Assembly: GCF_036404855.1 (NCBI RefSeq)
Contig: NZ_DASWYS010000275.1
Coordinates: 1-64,000, forward strand
Direction of reading: 5' to 3'
From: Pelomonas sp036404855
GTDB lineage: Bacteria; Pseudomonadota; Gammaproteobacteria; Burkholderiales; Burkholderiaceae_C
Length of the DNA stretch: 64,000 nucleotides
Part shown: piece after piece, positions 33,653 to 42,995 of the stretch
Layout of the letters: every line of letters begins with the position of its first letter
Position numbering within the stretch: position 1 is the first letter of the stretch
Notes under the pieces: model-generated
Seen by the model: the letters and a program-made list of their open reading frames with translations, nothing else
What the model was told of the DNA's origin: nothing
The model's database searches: none
Program-made: the position numbers and the translations under genes

Positions 33653-35668
33653 TCATTTCTTCTTCAGCACGGCCTTGACGGTCGCCGCGACGTTCTCCGG
33701 CGTGAAGCCGAAATGCTTGAACAGCACGCCGGCCGGCGCCGATTCGCCGAAGGTGTCGATGCCGACGACGGCGTCCACGCCGTATTTCCACCAGAAGTCG
33801 CTCACGCCCATCTCGACGGCCACGCGCGGCAGGCCCTTGGGCAGCACGCTCTTCTTATAGTCCTTGTCCTGGCGGTCGAACACGTTGGTGGACGGCATGG
33901 ACACGACGCGCACCTTGATGCCCTCCTCGGCCAGCAGCGCCTTGGCGGCCATGGCCAGCTGCACTTCCGAGCCCGTCGCGATGAGGACGGCCTTGGCCTT
34001 GCCCTTCGCGGGCTCGGCCAGCACGTAGGCGCCCTTGGCGATCTCGTCGACGTTGGTCTTGGGCGAGTAGGTCAGGTTCTGGCGGCTGAGGGCCAGCAGG
34101 CTGGGACGCTGCGCGTTCCCGAGGGCCATGGTCCAGGCCACAACGGTCTCGGTCGTGTCGGCCGGACGCCAGACGTCCAGGCCCGGGATGAGGCGCAGGC
34201 TGGCAACATGCTCGATGGACTGGTGCGTCGGGCCATCCTCACCCAGGCCGATGGAGTCGTGCGTCATCACGTGGATGACGCGGGTCTTCATCAGCGCAGC
34301 CATGCGGATGGCGTTGCGGCTGTAGTCGCTGAAGGTCAGGAAGGTGCCGCCATAGGGAATGAAGCCACCATGCAGCGCGATGCCGTTCATGATGGCGGCC
34401 ATGCCGAACTCGCGCACACCGTAGTTGATGTGACGGCCGTTGTTGGGCGTGCCGTTGGCCTCGAAGCGCAGGCTCGGCGTCGAGCTGGTGTTGGTCAGGT
34501 TGGAGCCGGTCAGGTCGGCGCTGCCGCCCAGCATTTCGGGCAGTTTCAGTGTGAAGGCTTCCAGCGCCAGCTGGCTGGCCTTGCGGCTGGCGACGGTCTG
34601 CGCCTCGGCGTGCGCCTTGACAACGGCGTCGACGGCGATTTGCGCAAAGTCGGCGGGCAGCACGCCGGCCATGCGGCGCTGGAACTCGGCGGCCAGCTCG
34701 GGGTGGGCTTCGGCATAGGCGTCGAAGCGCACATCCCAGGCGGCTTCGGCCTTCTCACCAGCAGCCTTGGCGTCCCAGGCGGCGTAAACGTCGGCCGGAA
34801 TGGCAAAGGGCTCGTGCGTCCAGCCCAGCGCCTCGCGCGTCAGCTTGATCTCTTCGGCGCCCAGCGGCTCACCGTGGGCCTTGGCCGTGTTGGCGCGATT
34901 GGGCGAGCCCTTGCCGATGGCCGTCTTGGCGACGATGAGCGTGGGCTTGTCGGCGCTCTTCTTGGCCTTGGCGATGGCCTTGTCGACGGCGCCGACGTCA
35001 TGGCCGTCCACCGGGCCGACGACGTTCCAGCCGTAGGCCTCGAAGCGCTTGGCCGTGTCGTCGCCGAACCAGGGCGCGACCTGGCCGTCGATGGAGATGC
35101 CGTTGTCGTCGTAGATGGCGATCAGCTTGTTCAGCTTCCACGCGGCGGCCAGCGAAGCGGCCTCGTGGCTGATGCCTTCCATCAGGCAGCCGTCGCCCAG
35201 GAACACATAGGTGTGGTGATCGACGATGACGTGCTTGTCGCGGTTGAAGTCGCGCGCCAGCAGCTTCTCGGCCAAGGCCAGGCCCACGGCGTTGGTCACG
35301 CCCTGACCCAGCGGGCCGGTCGTCGTCTCGACGCCGGCGGTGATGCCGACCTCGGGGTGGCCCGGCGTCTTGCTGTGCAACTGGCGGAAATTGCGCAGCT
35401 CCTCGATGGGCAGGTCATAGCCCGTCAGGTGCAGCAGCGCATAGATCAGCATGGAGCCATGGCCGTTGGAGAGCACGAAGCGGTCGCGGTCGGCCCAGTG
35501 CGGGTTGGCCGGGTTGTGCTTCAGATGACGCGCCCACAGCGCCACGCCGATGTCCGCCATGCCCATGGGGGCGCCCGGGTGGCCCGAGTTGGCCGCCTGC
35601 ACCGCATCCATCGCGAGGGCGCGGATCGCGTTGGCCATGAGAGTGGGGGAGGCGGTCGTTGCAGTCAT
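33653..35668 (-). CDS. tkt: Transketolase
   Basis: A 671-residue thiamine-diphosphate enzyme moving two-carbon units between sugar phosphates in the pentose phosphate pathway. N-terminal NSGHPGAPMGMAD, the ThDP-binding GDGCLMEGISHEA, and the pyrimidine-domain segment MTHDSIGLGEDGPTHQSIEH are intact. The start at 35666-35668 (MTATTASPTLM) fits the family. The C-terminal domain ends in three lysines. Probably the first gene of the minus-strand run toward gap. Confidence 0.97.
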   Translation of the reverse strand: MTATTASPTLMANAIRALAMDAVQAANSGHPGAPMGMADIGVALWARHLKHNPANPHWADRDRFVLSNGHGSMLIYALLHLTGYDLPIEELRNFRQLHSKTPGHPEVGITAGVETTTGPLGQGVTNAVGLALAEKLLARDFNRDKHVIVDHHTYVFLGDGCLMEGISHEAASLAAAWKLNKLIAIYDDNGISIDGQVAPWFGDDTAKRFEAYGWNVVGPVDGHDVGAVDKAIAKAKKSADKPTLIVAKTAIGKGSPNRANTAKAHGEPLGAEEIKLTREALGWTHEPFAIPADVYAAWDAKAAGEKAEAAWDVRFDAYAEAHPELAAEFQRRMAGVLPADFAQIAVDAVVKAHAEAQTVASRKASQLALEAFTLKLPEMLGGSADLTGSNLTNTSSTPSLRFEANGTPNNGRHINYGVREFGMAAIMNGIALHGGFIPYGGTFLTFSDYSRNAIRMAALMKTRVIHVMTHDSIGLGEDGPTHQSIEHVASLRLIPGLDVWRPADTTETVVAWTMALGNAQRPSLLALSRQNLTYSPKTNVDEIAKGAYVLAEPAKGKAKAVLIATGSEVQLAMAAKALLAEEGIKVRVVSMPSTNVFDRQDKDYKKSVLPKGLPRVAVEMGVSDFWWKYGVDAVVGIDTFGESAPAGVLFKHFGFTPENVAATVKAVLKKK

Positions 35669-35780
35669 GGCCGGGGCTTTCCTTGGGCTGAGGGGCAAAA
35701 CCCGGGATTTTACGGGGGCGGTTGGACGGGCCTTGATCCAGAGCAAGGCCCCTGGACCCGCAAAGCGCGACGCTCGACCC

Positions 35781-36407
35781 ATGCCTTCCTCGACCATGCC
35801 CCTGGCAGTGCGCATCATCCGCGCGGAGCACGATGCGCTCGCGGCCATGCTGCGCACCCTGCCCTTGCTGCTGGACACGCAGCGCCGCGCCGGCACGGCG
35901 CCCGACTTCGGCGCGTTGCGGGCCATGCTGTTCTATGTCGACGAATTTCCGGAACGCTTGCATCACAAAAAAGAAAGCGAGCTGCTGTTCCCCAAGCTGC
36001 GCGCGCTGGCACCGGAGCTGCGCGACGTGCTGGACGACCTGGATGCCGACCACGCCCAGGGCGAGCGTGCCATCCGCGAGCTGCAGCACACGCTGCTGGC
36101 CTGGGAGCAGATGGGCGAGGTCCGGCGCGAGAAGTTCGAACATCAGCTCAAGGTCTACACGGCCCGCTATCTGAACCACATGAAGCGCGAGGAGACCGAG
36201 ATCCTGCCGCGCGCGGCGGCGGCCTTCAGCGCCGAGGACTGGGTGGAGCTCGACGAGGCCTTCGGCAGCCACCGGGACCCGCTCGCGCCACGCGCGGGCC
36301 AGCCGGTGGACGAGGCCTACGCGCCGCTGCGCCAGCGCATCCTGGCGGCATTGCCGGCGCCGCTGGGCTGGGGGCCGGCGCTGCCCGACATCAGCCCTCG
36401 CCCCTGA
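35781..36407 (+). CDS. Hemerythrin-domain protein
   Basis: A 208-residue soluble protein with an HHE cation-binding four-helix bundle (about 8-150). Candidate iron ligands: His in RAEHDAL, HH and Glu in LHHKKESELLFP, His in DADHAQGE, and His plus Glu in LNHMKREETEILP. Such proteins bind a di-iron centre that senses or handles oxygen or nitric oxide. The C-terminal 40 residues are a Pro-rich extension. Divergent from tkt (112 bp between starts); its last 17 bp overlap the 3' end of the convergent diguanylate cyclase gene. Confidence 0.88.
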   Translation: MPSSTMPLAVRIIRAEHDALAAMLRTLPLLLDTQRRAGTAPDFGALRAMLFYVDEFPERLHHKKESELLFPKLRALAPELRDVLDDLDADHAQGERAIRELQHTLLAWEQMGEVRREKFEHQLKVYTARYLNHMKREETEILPRAAAAFSAEDWVELDEAFGSHRDPLAPRAGQPVDEAYAPLRQRILAALPAPLGWGPALPDISPRP

Positions 36408-39400
36408 GCACCCGCAGTCGCTCGCTGGCCATCCACTGTGCCGGCGGGCGGGTGAACAGCTCGCGCAGCGCGTCAGCATCGAGGTCCGGGTCGGCGGCCA
36501 GCACACCCACCCAGCGATCGCGGCCGCTGCGCTTGGCTTCGTAGAGCGCGGCGTCGGCGACGTCGATGACGGCGCTCCAGTCCAGGGCCTGCGGATGGGC
36601 CGGCGCCAGCGGGAAGCAGGCAAAGCCGATCGAGCAGGTGCGCGTCAGCTGTTGGCCGTCGGGCAGCTCGAACGGTCGGCCGGCCACGGCGCGGCGCAGC
36701 CGCTCGGCCAGGTCCGCCGCATGCTCGCGCGAGCCGTCACGGGCCACAACGAGGAACTCCTCGCCGCCCCAGCGCACGATGTGGTCGCTGTCGCGGCAGA
36801 CCTCGCGCAGCCGCTGGCGCATCTGCACCAGCACTGCATCGCCGGCCGAGTGGCCGTGGCGGTCGTTGACGTGCTTGAAGTGGTCCACATCCACCAGCAT
36901 GAACACCAGGTCGGCGTTGTCCGAGCGCACCACGCCCGCCGCATGGCGGCGCAGCGCGACGGCGACATCGGCATCGATGTGCTGGGTCAGGTAACGCCGG
37001 TTGTGCAGGCCGGTCAGTGGGTCGCTGAGGCTGGACTCCTTCAGCGCCTCGGACAGCGCTTCCAGCTCGGCCGTGCGTTCCTGCACGCGCCGCTCCAGCT
37101 CGACCTGGCGTCGCTCCAGCTCGCGCGTGCGCCACTGCACCAGGCCATAGATGCCCAGCACGGCCAGCAGCACGGCCAGCGTGCGCGTCCACCAGGCCTG
37201 CCACCAGGCTGGCTGCACGTCGACGTCGATGCGCAGCGGCTCGTCGGTCCAGTCGCCCAGGCGGTTGCTGCCCTGCACCTCCAGCGTGTAGCGGCCGGGC
37301 GCCAGGTTGGCATAGCTGGCGACGCGCAGCTCCGCGCCGGTCGAAATCCAGTCCTCGTCATAGCCCTGCAGCCGGTAGCGGTAGAGGTTCTCGGCCGGCG
37401 CGCTGTAGTCCAGCGCGGCGAACTCCACCGAAAAAGCGCGCTGACGGGCCGCCAGCGTCAAGCCCTCGCGCAGTTGGCCGGCCGGCTGGCTGCCGCCGTC
37501 GATGCGCAGCCCGGTCGCCACGACGGGCGGCCGGAAGGCCCAGCGGCGAAAGCGCTCAGGCTCCACAACCAGCAGACCGGTGCTGCCGCCGAACAGCATG
37601 CGGCCGTCGGCCAGCTCGCCATAGGCGCGGAACCAGCCGGTCCCGATGTCCACACCGTCAATGCGACCGAACTCGGTGACGACCCGCGTGCCCGGGTCGT
37701 ACATGCCCCGGTGCGTCCAGACGCGGCCCTTGGCATCGGCCAGCAGATTGGCGCCGAAACTGCGCCCCGGCTCCCCCACGCGCTCAAAGTCCGCGCCCGG
37801 CGCACGGCGGAACAGGCCGGTGCTGAGGTCCACCCACAGCACGCCGCGGGCGTCGATCAGCAGGCCCAGCACGCCCTCCTGCGGCAAGCCGCCGCCGGCC
37901 GGGCGCAGCGTGCCGTTGACCAGCTGGAACAGGCCCGCCTCGGCTCCCACCCAGAGACCACCATCGGCGGCCTGACCCAGGGCGTTGACGTTGCCGCCCA
38001 GGCGCTTGCCTCCCGCCAGCGGCAGCCGCTCCAGCTCGGCCGCGCCGGGCGCCAGGCGGTACAGGCCATCGGAGGTGCCCACCCACAGCGTTCCGTCGCG
38101 GTCGGTGAGCAGCCGGCGCACGCGCGACTGGATGGTGGAGCGCACTTCGACCAGGCGCCGATGTGCATCGAATCGGTACAGCTGACCGCCCTCGGTGCCG
38201 GCCCAGACCGTGCCGTCCTTTGCCTGGGCCAGCGCGGCGATCAATCCGCTGAACCGGGTGTCCGGCCGGATGGCGCCGACCAGGCGCAACTGCGGGTCGA
38301 CGATGGCGATGCCGCGTTCCAGCGTGCCCAGCCAGATTTCGCCGCTGCCCAGCTGAAGCACGCTGCGCACGTCGGTGTCCGCCAGCGGGCTGGCGGGGTC
38401 GTCGTCCTGGCGGCGCACCCACATGCCCTTGCTCTCGGGGTCGTAGCGCTGCAGGCCGCCACCGTAGCCCCCCACCCACAGCGTGCCGGCACGGTCGCGT
38501 AGCAGCGCATGGAAGTCGGTGCCGCCAAGCGTCCAGGGGCGGCGCTGGTTGCGCTTGAGCAGTTGCAGCAGGCGCCCGTCGGCGGCACGCAGCTCGACAC
38601 CGGTGACTCGCCCGACCCAGACCTCGCCGTCACCGCTGCCCTCGGCGGGGCCAAGCAGGCTCAGGACCGGCGAGGGCCGGGTCCCCTCCCCAGCCTGCAG
38701 CGACTGCGGTGCGACGCGCGCCTCGCGGTCCAGCAGCAGCAGCCGGCCGTCACGCGTGCCGACCCAGATGCGGCCGTCGACGCCCTGGGCCAGCGCATTG
38801 ACGGCCCATCCCCCTTCGATGGGCTCGAAGCGCTGTCCGCCAGCGCGCAGCCGCGCCAGGCCATGGCCGGTCCCTACCCAGAGGTCCCCCTCGCGGTCCA
38901 CCAACAGCGCGCCGATGCGATCGTCGGGCAGGCCGCTGGCGTCGCCAGCACGGAAATGCTCGAAGCTGCCGGTGGTCGGGTCCAGCCGATCCAGCCCGCC
39001 CAGCAGGCCGACCCAGATGCGGCCGTCGTGGGCACGCGCCAGGCGCTGCACAGCGCCTGGCGTGATCGAGCCGGGCACGGCCGGGTCATGGTGCAGGAAG
39101 GTCCACCGTTCGGTCAGCGTGTCGAAGCGGGCCAGGCCCTCGCTGGCGCTGCCGGCCCAGAGCACGCCGCCCCGGTCCGCCAGCAGCACGCGCAGGAAAC
39201 GGTTCGCCCGGCTGCCGGAAGCGCCCATCTCCGTCATCGGGAAGGCGCGCGTCTGGTAACCGTCGTATCGCACCAGGCCGACGCTGGTGCCCACCCAGAT
39301 CAGCCCGCGATCGTCCTGGGCGAGCGCCGCGACGATGCCATCGACGATGGCCGTGCTGCCGCCCGCCGTGACAAAGCGCGGTTCGGCCATCGGATCAAGC

Positions 39401-39465
39401 TCGGCCCTGGCCACCAACGGGAACAGGCCGAGAAACAGCAGAAGCAGGGCAGTCAGGATGCGCAT
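36391..39465 (-). CDS. Beta-propeller sensor diguanylate cyclase
   Basis: A 1024-residue membrane protein: signal peptide (1-21), then about 12-14 Reg_prop-type propeller repeats (pattern DGxIWVGTxxGLxRxD) to about 640, a Y_Y_Y domain (NLYRYRLQGYDEDW; ANLAPGRYTLEVQGSN) to about 755, one membrane helix (about 770-790), a short coiled coil, and a C-terminal GGEEF domain. The active site is RWGGEEF (898-904), and RDSD lies five residues before GGEEF, so the inhibitory c-di-GMP site is also intact. It should make c-di-GMP in response to an extracytoplasmic ligand. Start at 39463-39465 (MRILTALLLL). Confidence 0.9.
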   Translation of the reverse strand: MRILTALLLLFLGLFPLVARAELDPMAEPRFVTAGGSTAIVDGIVAALAQDDRGLIWVGTSVGLVRYDGYQTRAFPMTEMGASGSRANRFLRVLLADRGGVLWAGSASEGLARFDTLTERWTFLHHDPAVPGSITPGAVQRLARAHDGRIWVGLLGGLDRLDPTTGSFEHFRAGDASGLPDDRIGALLVDREGDLWVGTGHGLARLRAGGQRFEPIEGGWAVNALAQGVDGRIWVGTRDGRLLLLDREARVAPQSLQAGEGTRPSPVLSLLGPAEGSGDGEVWVGRVTGVELRAADGRLLQLLKRNQRRPWTLGGTDFHALLRDRAGTLWVGGYGGGLQRYDPESKGMWVRRQDDDPASPLADTDVRSVLQLGSGEIWLGTLERGIAIVDPQLRLVGAIRPDTRFSGLIAALAQAKDGTVWAGTEGGQLYRFDAHRRLVEVRSTIQSRVRRLLTDRDGTLWVGTSDGLYRLAPGAAELERLPLAGGKRLGGNVNALGQAADGGLWVGAEAGLFQLVNGTLRPAGGGLPQEGVLGLLIDARGVLWVDLSTGLFRRAPGADFERVGEPGRSFGANLLADAKGRVWTHRGMYDPGTRVVTEFGRIDGVDIGTGWFRAYGELADGRMLFGGSTGLLVVEPERFRRWAFRPPVVATGLRIDGGSQPAGQLREGLTLAARQRAFSVEFAALDYSAPAENLYRYRLQGYDEDWISTGAELRVASYANLAPGRYTLEVQGSNRLGDWTDEPLRIDVDVQPAWWQAWWTRTLAVLLAVLGIYGLVQWRTRELERRQVELERRVQERTAELEALSEALKESSLSDPLTGLHNRRYLTQHIDADVAVALRRHAAGVVRSDNADLVFMLVDVDHFKHVNDRHGHSAGDAVLVQMRQRLREVCRDSDHIVRWGGEEFLVVARDGSREHAADLAERLRRAVAGRPFELPDGQQLTRTCSIGFACFPLAPAHPQALDWSAVIDVADAALYEAKRSGRDRWVGVLAADPDLDADALRELFTRPPAQWMASERLRVLRGEG

Positions 39466-39609
39466 CGGCGCTCTTGTTTTTCTGGGAGGGGCGCAGCCTA
39501 GCAGCCGCACATGTCACGACGAGCGACTGGTCCGATCGCCTCGGCATGCAACTGATGGCCGGGTTGGCGCCCCGCCTCCGCGGGCCGCCAACTCGGGTAT
39601 GCCCGGCGA

Positions 39610-40101
39610 CTAGACCGACTTCGCCGGCGCCGCCGTGCAGGCCTTCGCGGCCGCGAGTCCGCGCAGGAAGCCGCGCCTCACGCCGCCGGCCGTGATGGCG
39701 GCACTGACCTGGCGGGCGTAGCGCTCGGCACCGGTCAGCTTGCGCACCCAGCCACGGAACGGAATGACGCCTTCGGCCGTGCGTTGCAGCGCCCCGGTGG
39801 CCGCATCCTCGCCACGCTCCAGCAACCCGGCATTGCCGGCGGTCGCGGGCGCGTCGATGTCGGGGCCGAGGACCTCATCCAGCGAGCGGATGCCCGCGGC
39901 AAGGCCGCCACAGCTCGCGTCCGCCGGCACGGCATAGGGCGCGGCGGCGGCGGCCTTGAGCACGTCGGGGATGTCGGCGCGGACGACATTGAGGTCGGAG
40001 AGCGGGGTCGTGGCGGCGTTGGTGACCTTGTCCTGGCTGGAGCTGGCGCAGGCGGCCAGCAGCAGAGCGGCGGCAAGGAGGCTGAGATGGGATGGGCGCA
40101 T
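39610..40101 (-). CDS. Small lipoprotein of unknown function
   Basis: A 163-residue protein with a lipoprotein signal peptide (lipobox LLAAC, Cys at about 18). The mature part has two further cysteines, near GGLAAGI and in AKACTAAP, and the segment GVIPFRGWVRKLTGAERYARQV, which looks helical. I do not recognise a defined family with confidence. It begins 9 bp after the korB stop codon on the same strand, so it may be co-transcribed with the oxidoreductase operon without a functional link. Confidence 0.7.
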   Translation of the reverse strand: MRPSHLSLLAAALLLAACASSSQDKVTNAATTPLSDLNVVRADIPDVLKAAAAAPYAVPADASCGGLAAGIRSLDEVLGPDIDAPATAGNAGLLERGEDAATGALQRTAEGVIPFRGWVRKLTGAERYARQVSAAITAGGVRRGFLRGLAAAKACTAAPAKSV

Positions 40102-40110
40102 GGCCCCGGA

Positions 40111-41163
40111 TCATCTCAGGCTGGCGTTGATCTTTGCCAGTCCCGCCGCGCCGGGGCAGAGTTCTTTTTCACCAAAGCTGTTCAACGCCTGCGCCGCAGT
40201 GCGCTGGGCCGCGTGCCAGTCCTTGGCCGCCGGATCGACGTAGAGCAGGCCCGTGGCGATCTCGCCGGCCGCGGCGCGCAACTGCATCGCGCTCATCGCG
40301 GCGAGCCGGTCGGTGGGGTCGTAGTCGGCGGCGACCTTGCGCAGGCGCAGCGTCGTGCCGTCGGCCTGGGGCACGTCGATGACGTCGGGCGAGTCAGGCT
40401 CGATCTGCTCGGCCGCAAGGTCGATGAAGTCGATGCGGTTGAGCGCCTCGTTGTGCTCGCGCACATGGTCGTAGCTGCGCGTGGAACCGGCGTGGTTGTT
40501 GAAGGCCACGCAGGGACTGATGACATCGATGAAGGCCGCGCCGCCATGGCGGATGGCCGCCTCGATGAGGGGCACGAGCTGGGTCTTGTCGCCCGAGAAG
40601 CTGCGCGCGACGAAACTGGCACCCAGTTGCAGCGCCAGCGCCGCCAGGTCAATGGCGGTGTCGTTGTTGGTGGCCCCCTTCTTCGCGACCGATCCCTTGT
40701 CGGCCGTCGCGCTGAACTGGCCTTTGGTGAGGCCGTAGACGCCGTTGTTCTCGACGATGTAGACCATGCGCACGCCGCGGCGCATCGCGTGCGCGAATTG
40801 GCCCAGTCCGATCGAGGCCGAGTCCCCATCGCCCGAGATGCCCAGGTACAGCAGCTCGCGGTTGGCCAGGTAGGCGCCGGTCAGCACGCTGGGCATGCGA
40901 CCGTGCACGGTATTGAAGCCGTGGCTGGCGCCGAGGAAATAGTCGGGCGTCTTGCTGGAGCAGCCGATGCCGCTGAGCTTGGCCACGCGATGCGGCTCGA
41001 TGTCGAGCTGCCAGCAGGCCTGCACGATGGCGCCGGAGATGGAGTCGTGCCCGCAGCCGGCGCACAGCGTGGAGACCTTGCCCTCGTAGTCGCGCCGCGT
41101 GTAGCCGACCTGGTTCTTGGTCAGGCTGGGGTGGTGGAGCCTGGGCTTGGCGAGGTAGGTCAT
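40111..41163 (-). CDS. korB: 2-oxoacid:acceptor oxidoreductase, beta (ThDP) subunit
   Basis: A 350-residue subunit carrying thiamine diphosphate. LCAGCGHDSISGAIVQA near residue 33 supplies the cluster-region cysteines. GISGDGDSASIGLGQFAHAMRR followed by YIVENNGVYGLTKGQ is the ThDP/Mg site (GDG...NN). KGATNNDTAIDLAALALQLGASFVAR is typical of the 2-oxoglutarate type. With KorA it decarboxylates a 2-oxoacid to the acyl-CoA, passing electrons to a ferredoxin-like acceptor. The 4-bp overlap with korA indicates coupling. Assignment to 2-oxoglutarate rather than another oxoacid is by similarity of style only. Confidence 0.85.
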   Translation of the reverse strand: MTYLAKPRLHHPSLTKNQVGYTRRDYEGKVSTLCAGCGHDSISGAIVQACWQLDIEPHRVAKLSGIGCSSKTPDYFLGASHGFNTVHGRMPSVLTGAYLANRELLYLGISGDGDSASIGLGQFAHAMRRGVRMVYIVENNGVYGLTKGQFSATADKGSVAKKGATNNDTAIDLAALALQLGASFVARSFSGDKTQLVPLIEAAIRHGGAAFIDVISPCVAFNNHAGSTRSYDHVREHNEALNRIDFIDLAAEQIEPDSPDVIDVPQADGTTLRLRKVAADYDPTDRLAAMSAMQLRAAAGEIATGLLYVDPAAKDWHAAQRTAAQALNSFGEKELCPGAAGLAKINASLR

Positions 41164-42995
41164 GCCGCGCTCCTCGGGGCGGTGGCCAACGCGTGCACGT
41201 GCCGTGTGATCGCGTCGGTGATGAAGCGGGCCGTGATGGGCGTGCCATCGAAGTGCAGCACCGGCGTGAGCCGCGCCGGCGCGACCTCCAGCTCGTTGAC
41301 GAGCAGGCGGCGCATCTGCGCGTCCCGGTTCTGCTCGACGACAAAGACCGTGTCGTGGGCGGCGATGAACTCGGCCACGGCGGGCGGGAAGGGGTAGGCA
41401 CGCAGCCGCATCGCGTCGATGTGGATGCTGGCCTCGGCCAGCGCGGCCAGCGCCTCGTCCATGGCTGGCGAGGTGGATCCGAAGTACATCACGGCGACGC
41501 GCGTCTTCTGCGCGGCTGCCCGTACCAACGGCTGGGGTGCCAGCAGTGCCGCGGTGGCGAACTTGGTGCGCAGGCGCTCCACGTTGCGGATGTAGTCGTC
41601 GCCACGCTCGGAGTAGATGGCCGCCTCGTTACGCGTCGTGCCGCGCGTGAAGTAGGCACCGAGGCTCGGATGCGTGCCCGGCAGCGTGCGCCAGGGGATG
41701 CCATCGCCGTCGACGTCCTTGTAGCGCGCGAAGGGCGTGCCGGCCTCGAGCTGCTCGGCCGTCATGACCTTGCCGCGGTCGTAGCGGCGCTCGTCGTCCC
41801 AGGCCAACGGCGCGCACAGGCGCTGGTTCATGCCGATGTCGAGGTCGCTCATCAGGAACACCGGCGTCTGCAGCCGCTCGGCAAGGTCCAGCGCCGTGGC
41901 CGCGAACTCGAAGCACTCGCGCGGGTCCTCGGGCAGCAGCAGCACATGCTGCGTGTCGCCGTGAGACGCATAGGCGCTGCTGAGCAGGTCGGCCTGCTGC
42001 GTGCGCGTGGGCATGCCGGTGCTCGGGCCGCCGCGCTGCACGTCGATGACGACAAAGGGGATCTCCGCGAAATAGGCCAGCCCCAGAAACTCGGTCATCA
42101 GCGACACGCCGGGGCCGGAGGTGGCCGTGAAGGCCCGCGCGCCGTTCCAGCCGGCGCCGGTGATGATGCCGATGGAGGCGATCTCGTCCTCGGCCTGAAC
42201 GATGGCGTAGCGCTTCTCGCCCGTCCCGGCGTCGACGCGAAACTTGGATGCGTATTTCTCGAAAGCCTCGGCCACCGACGATGAGGGCGTGATCGGATAC
42301 CAGGCGCAGACGGTAGCCCCGCCATACACGCAGCCCAGCGCCGTCGCGGCATTGCCTTCCAGGAAGACCTTGTCGCCCACGGCGTCGGCCTTCTTCACCT
42401 TCAATCCGAAGGGCTGCACCGAAAGGTGGTCGCGCGCGAACTCGCGGCCGGCGTGCAGCGCGCGCACGTTGGAGTCCAGCAACCGCTCCTTGCCCTTGTA
42501 CTGCTCCGCGAAGAGCCTCTCGATGACGGCGGCCTCGATGCCCATCAGCTCGCTGAGCGCGCCCAGCACGAGGATGTTCTTGAACAGCGTGCGCTCGCGC
42601 GGCACGTCGTAGGTGGCGTTGCAGATGGCCGTGGCCGGCATGCCGATCACGTGGATGTCCGCACGGAAGGCGCTGGCCGGCATGGGCTTGGTGGAGTCGT
42701 AGAACAGATAGCCGCCAGGCTGGATCTCGGCCACGTCCTGGGCCCAGGTCTGTGGGTTCATAGCCACCATCAGGTCCACGCCGCCGCGCCGGCCCAGCCA
42801 GCCCGCCTCGCAGACGCGCACCTCGTACCAGGTCGGCAGACCCTGGATGTTGCTCGGGAAGATATTGCGCGGGCTGACAGGCACGCCCATGCGAAGGATG
42901 GCCCGCGCGAACAGCTCGTTCGCCGACGCCGAGCCCGAGCCGTTGACGTTGGCGAACTTGACGACGAAGTCGTTGACGGCCTCGATGCGACTCAT
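41160..42995 (-). CDS. korA: 2-oxoacid:acceptor oxidoreductase, fused gamma-alpha subunit
   Basis: A 611-residue subunit in which the gamma domain (about 1-195; FANVNGSGSASANELFARAI and GCV-type loops) is fused to the alpha pyrimidine-binding domain (from about 215; GGATVCAWYPITPSSSVAEAF and QAEDEIASIGIITGAGWNGARAFTATSGPG, cited here in parts). RGGPSTGMPTRTQQADLL and MYFGSTSP follow in order. It combines with KorB to form the core enzyme. I took the ATG at 42993-42995 (MSRIEAVND); it overlaps the FAD/Fe-S gene stop by 4 bp. Confidence 0.87.
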   Translation of the reverse strand: MSRIEAVNDFVVKFANVNGSGSASANELFARAILRMGVPVSPRNIFPSNIQGLPTWYEVRVCEAGWLGRRGGVDLMVAMNPQTWAQDVAEIQPGGYLFYDSTKPMPASAFRADIHVIGMPATAICNATYDVPRERTLFKNILVLGALSELMGIEAAVIERLFAEQYKGKERLLDSNVRALHAGREFARDHLSVQPFGLKVKKADAVGDKVFLEGNAATALGCVYGGATVCAWYPITPSSSVAEAFEKYASKFRVDAGTGEKRYAIVQAEDEIASIGIITGAGWNGARAFTATSGPGVSLMTEFLGLAYFAEIPFVVIDVQRGGPSTGMPTRTQQADLLSSAYASHGDTQHVLLLPEDPRECFEFAATALDLAERLQTPVFLMSDLDIGMNQRLCAPLAWDDERRYDRGKVMTAEQLEAGTPFARYKDVDGDGIPWRTLPGTHPSLGAYFTRGTTRNEAAIYSERGDDYIRNVERLRTKFATAALLAPQPLVRAAAQKTRVAVMYFGSTSPAMDEALAALAEASIHIDAMRLRAYPFPPAVAEFIAAHDTVFVVEQNRDAQMRRLLVNELEVAPARLTPVLHFDGTPITARFITDAITRHVHALATAPRSAA

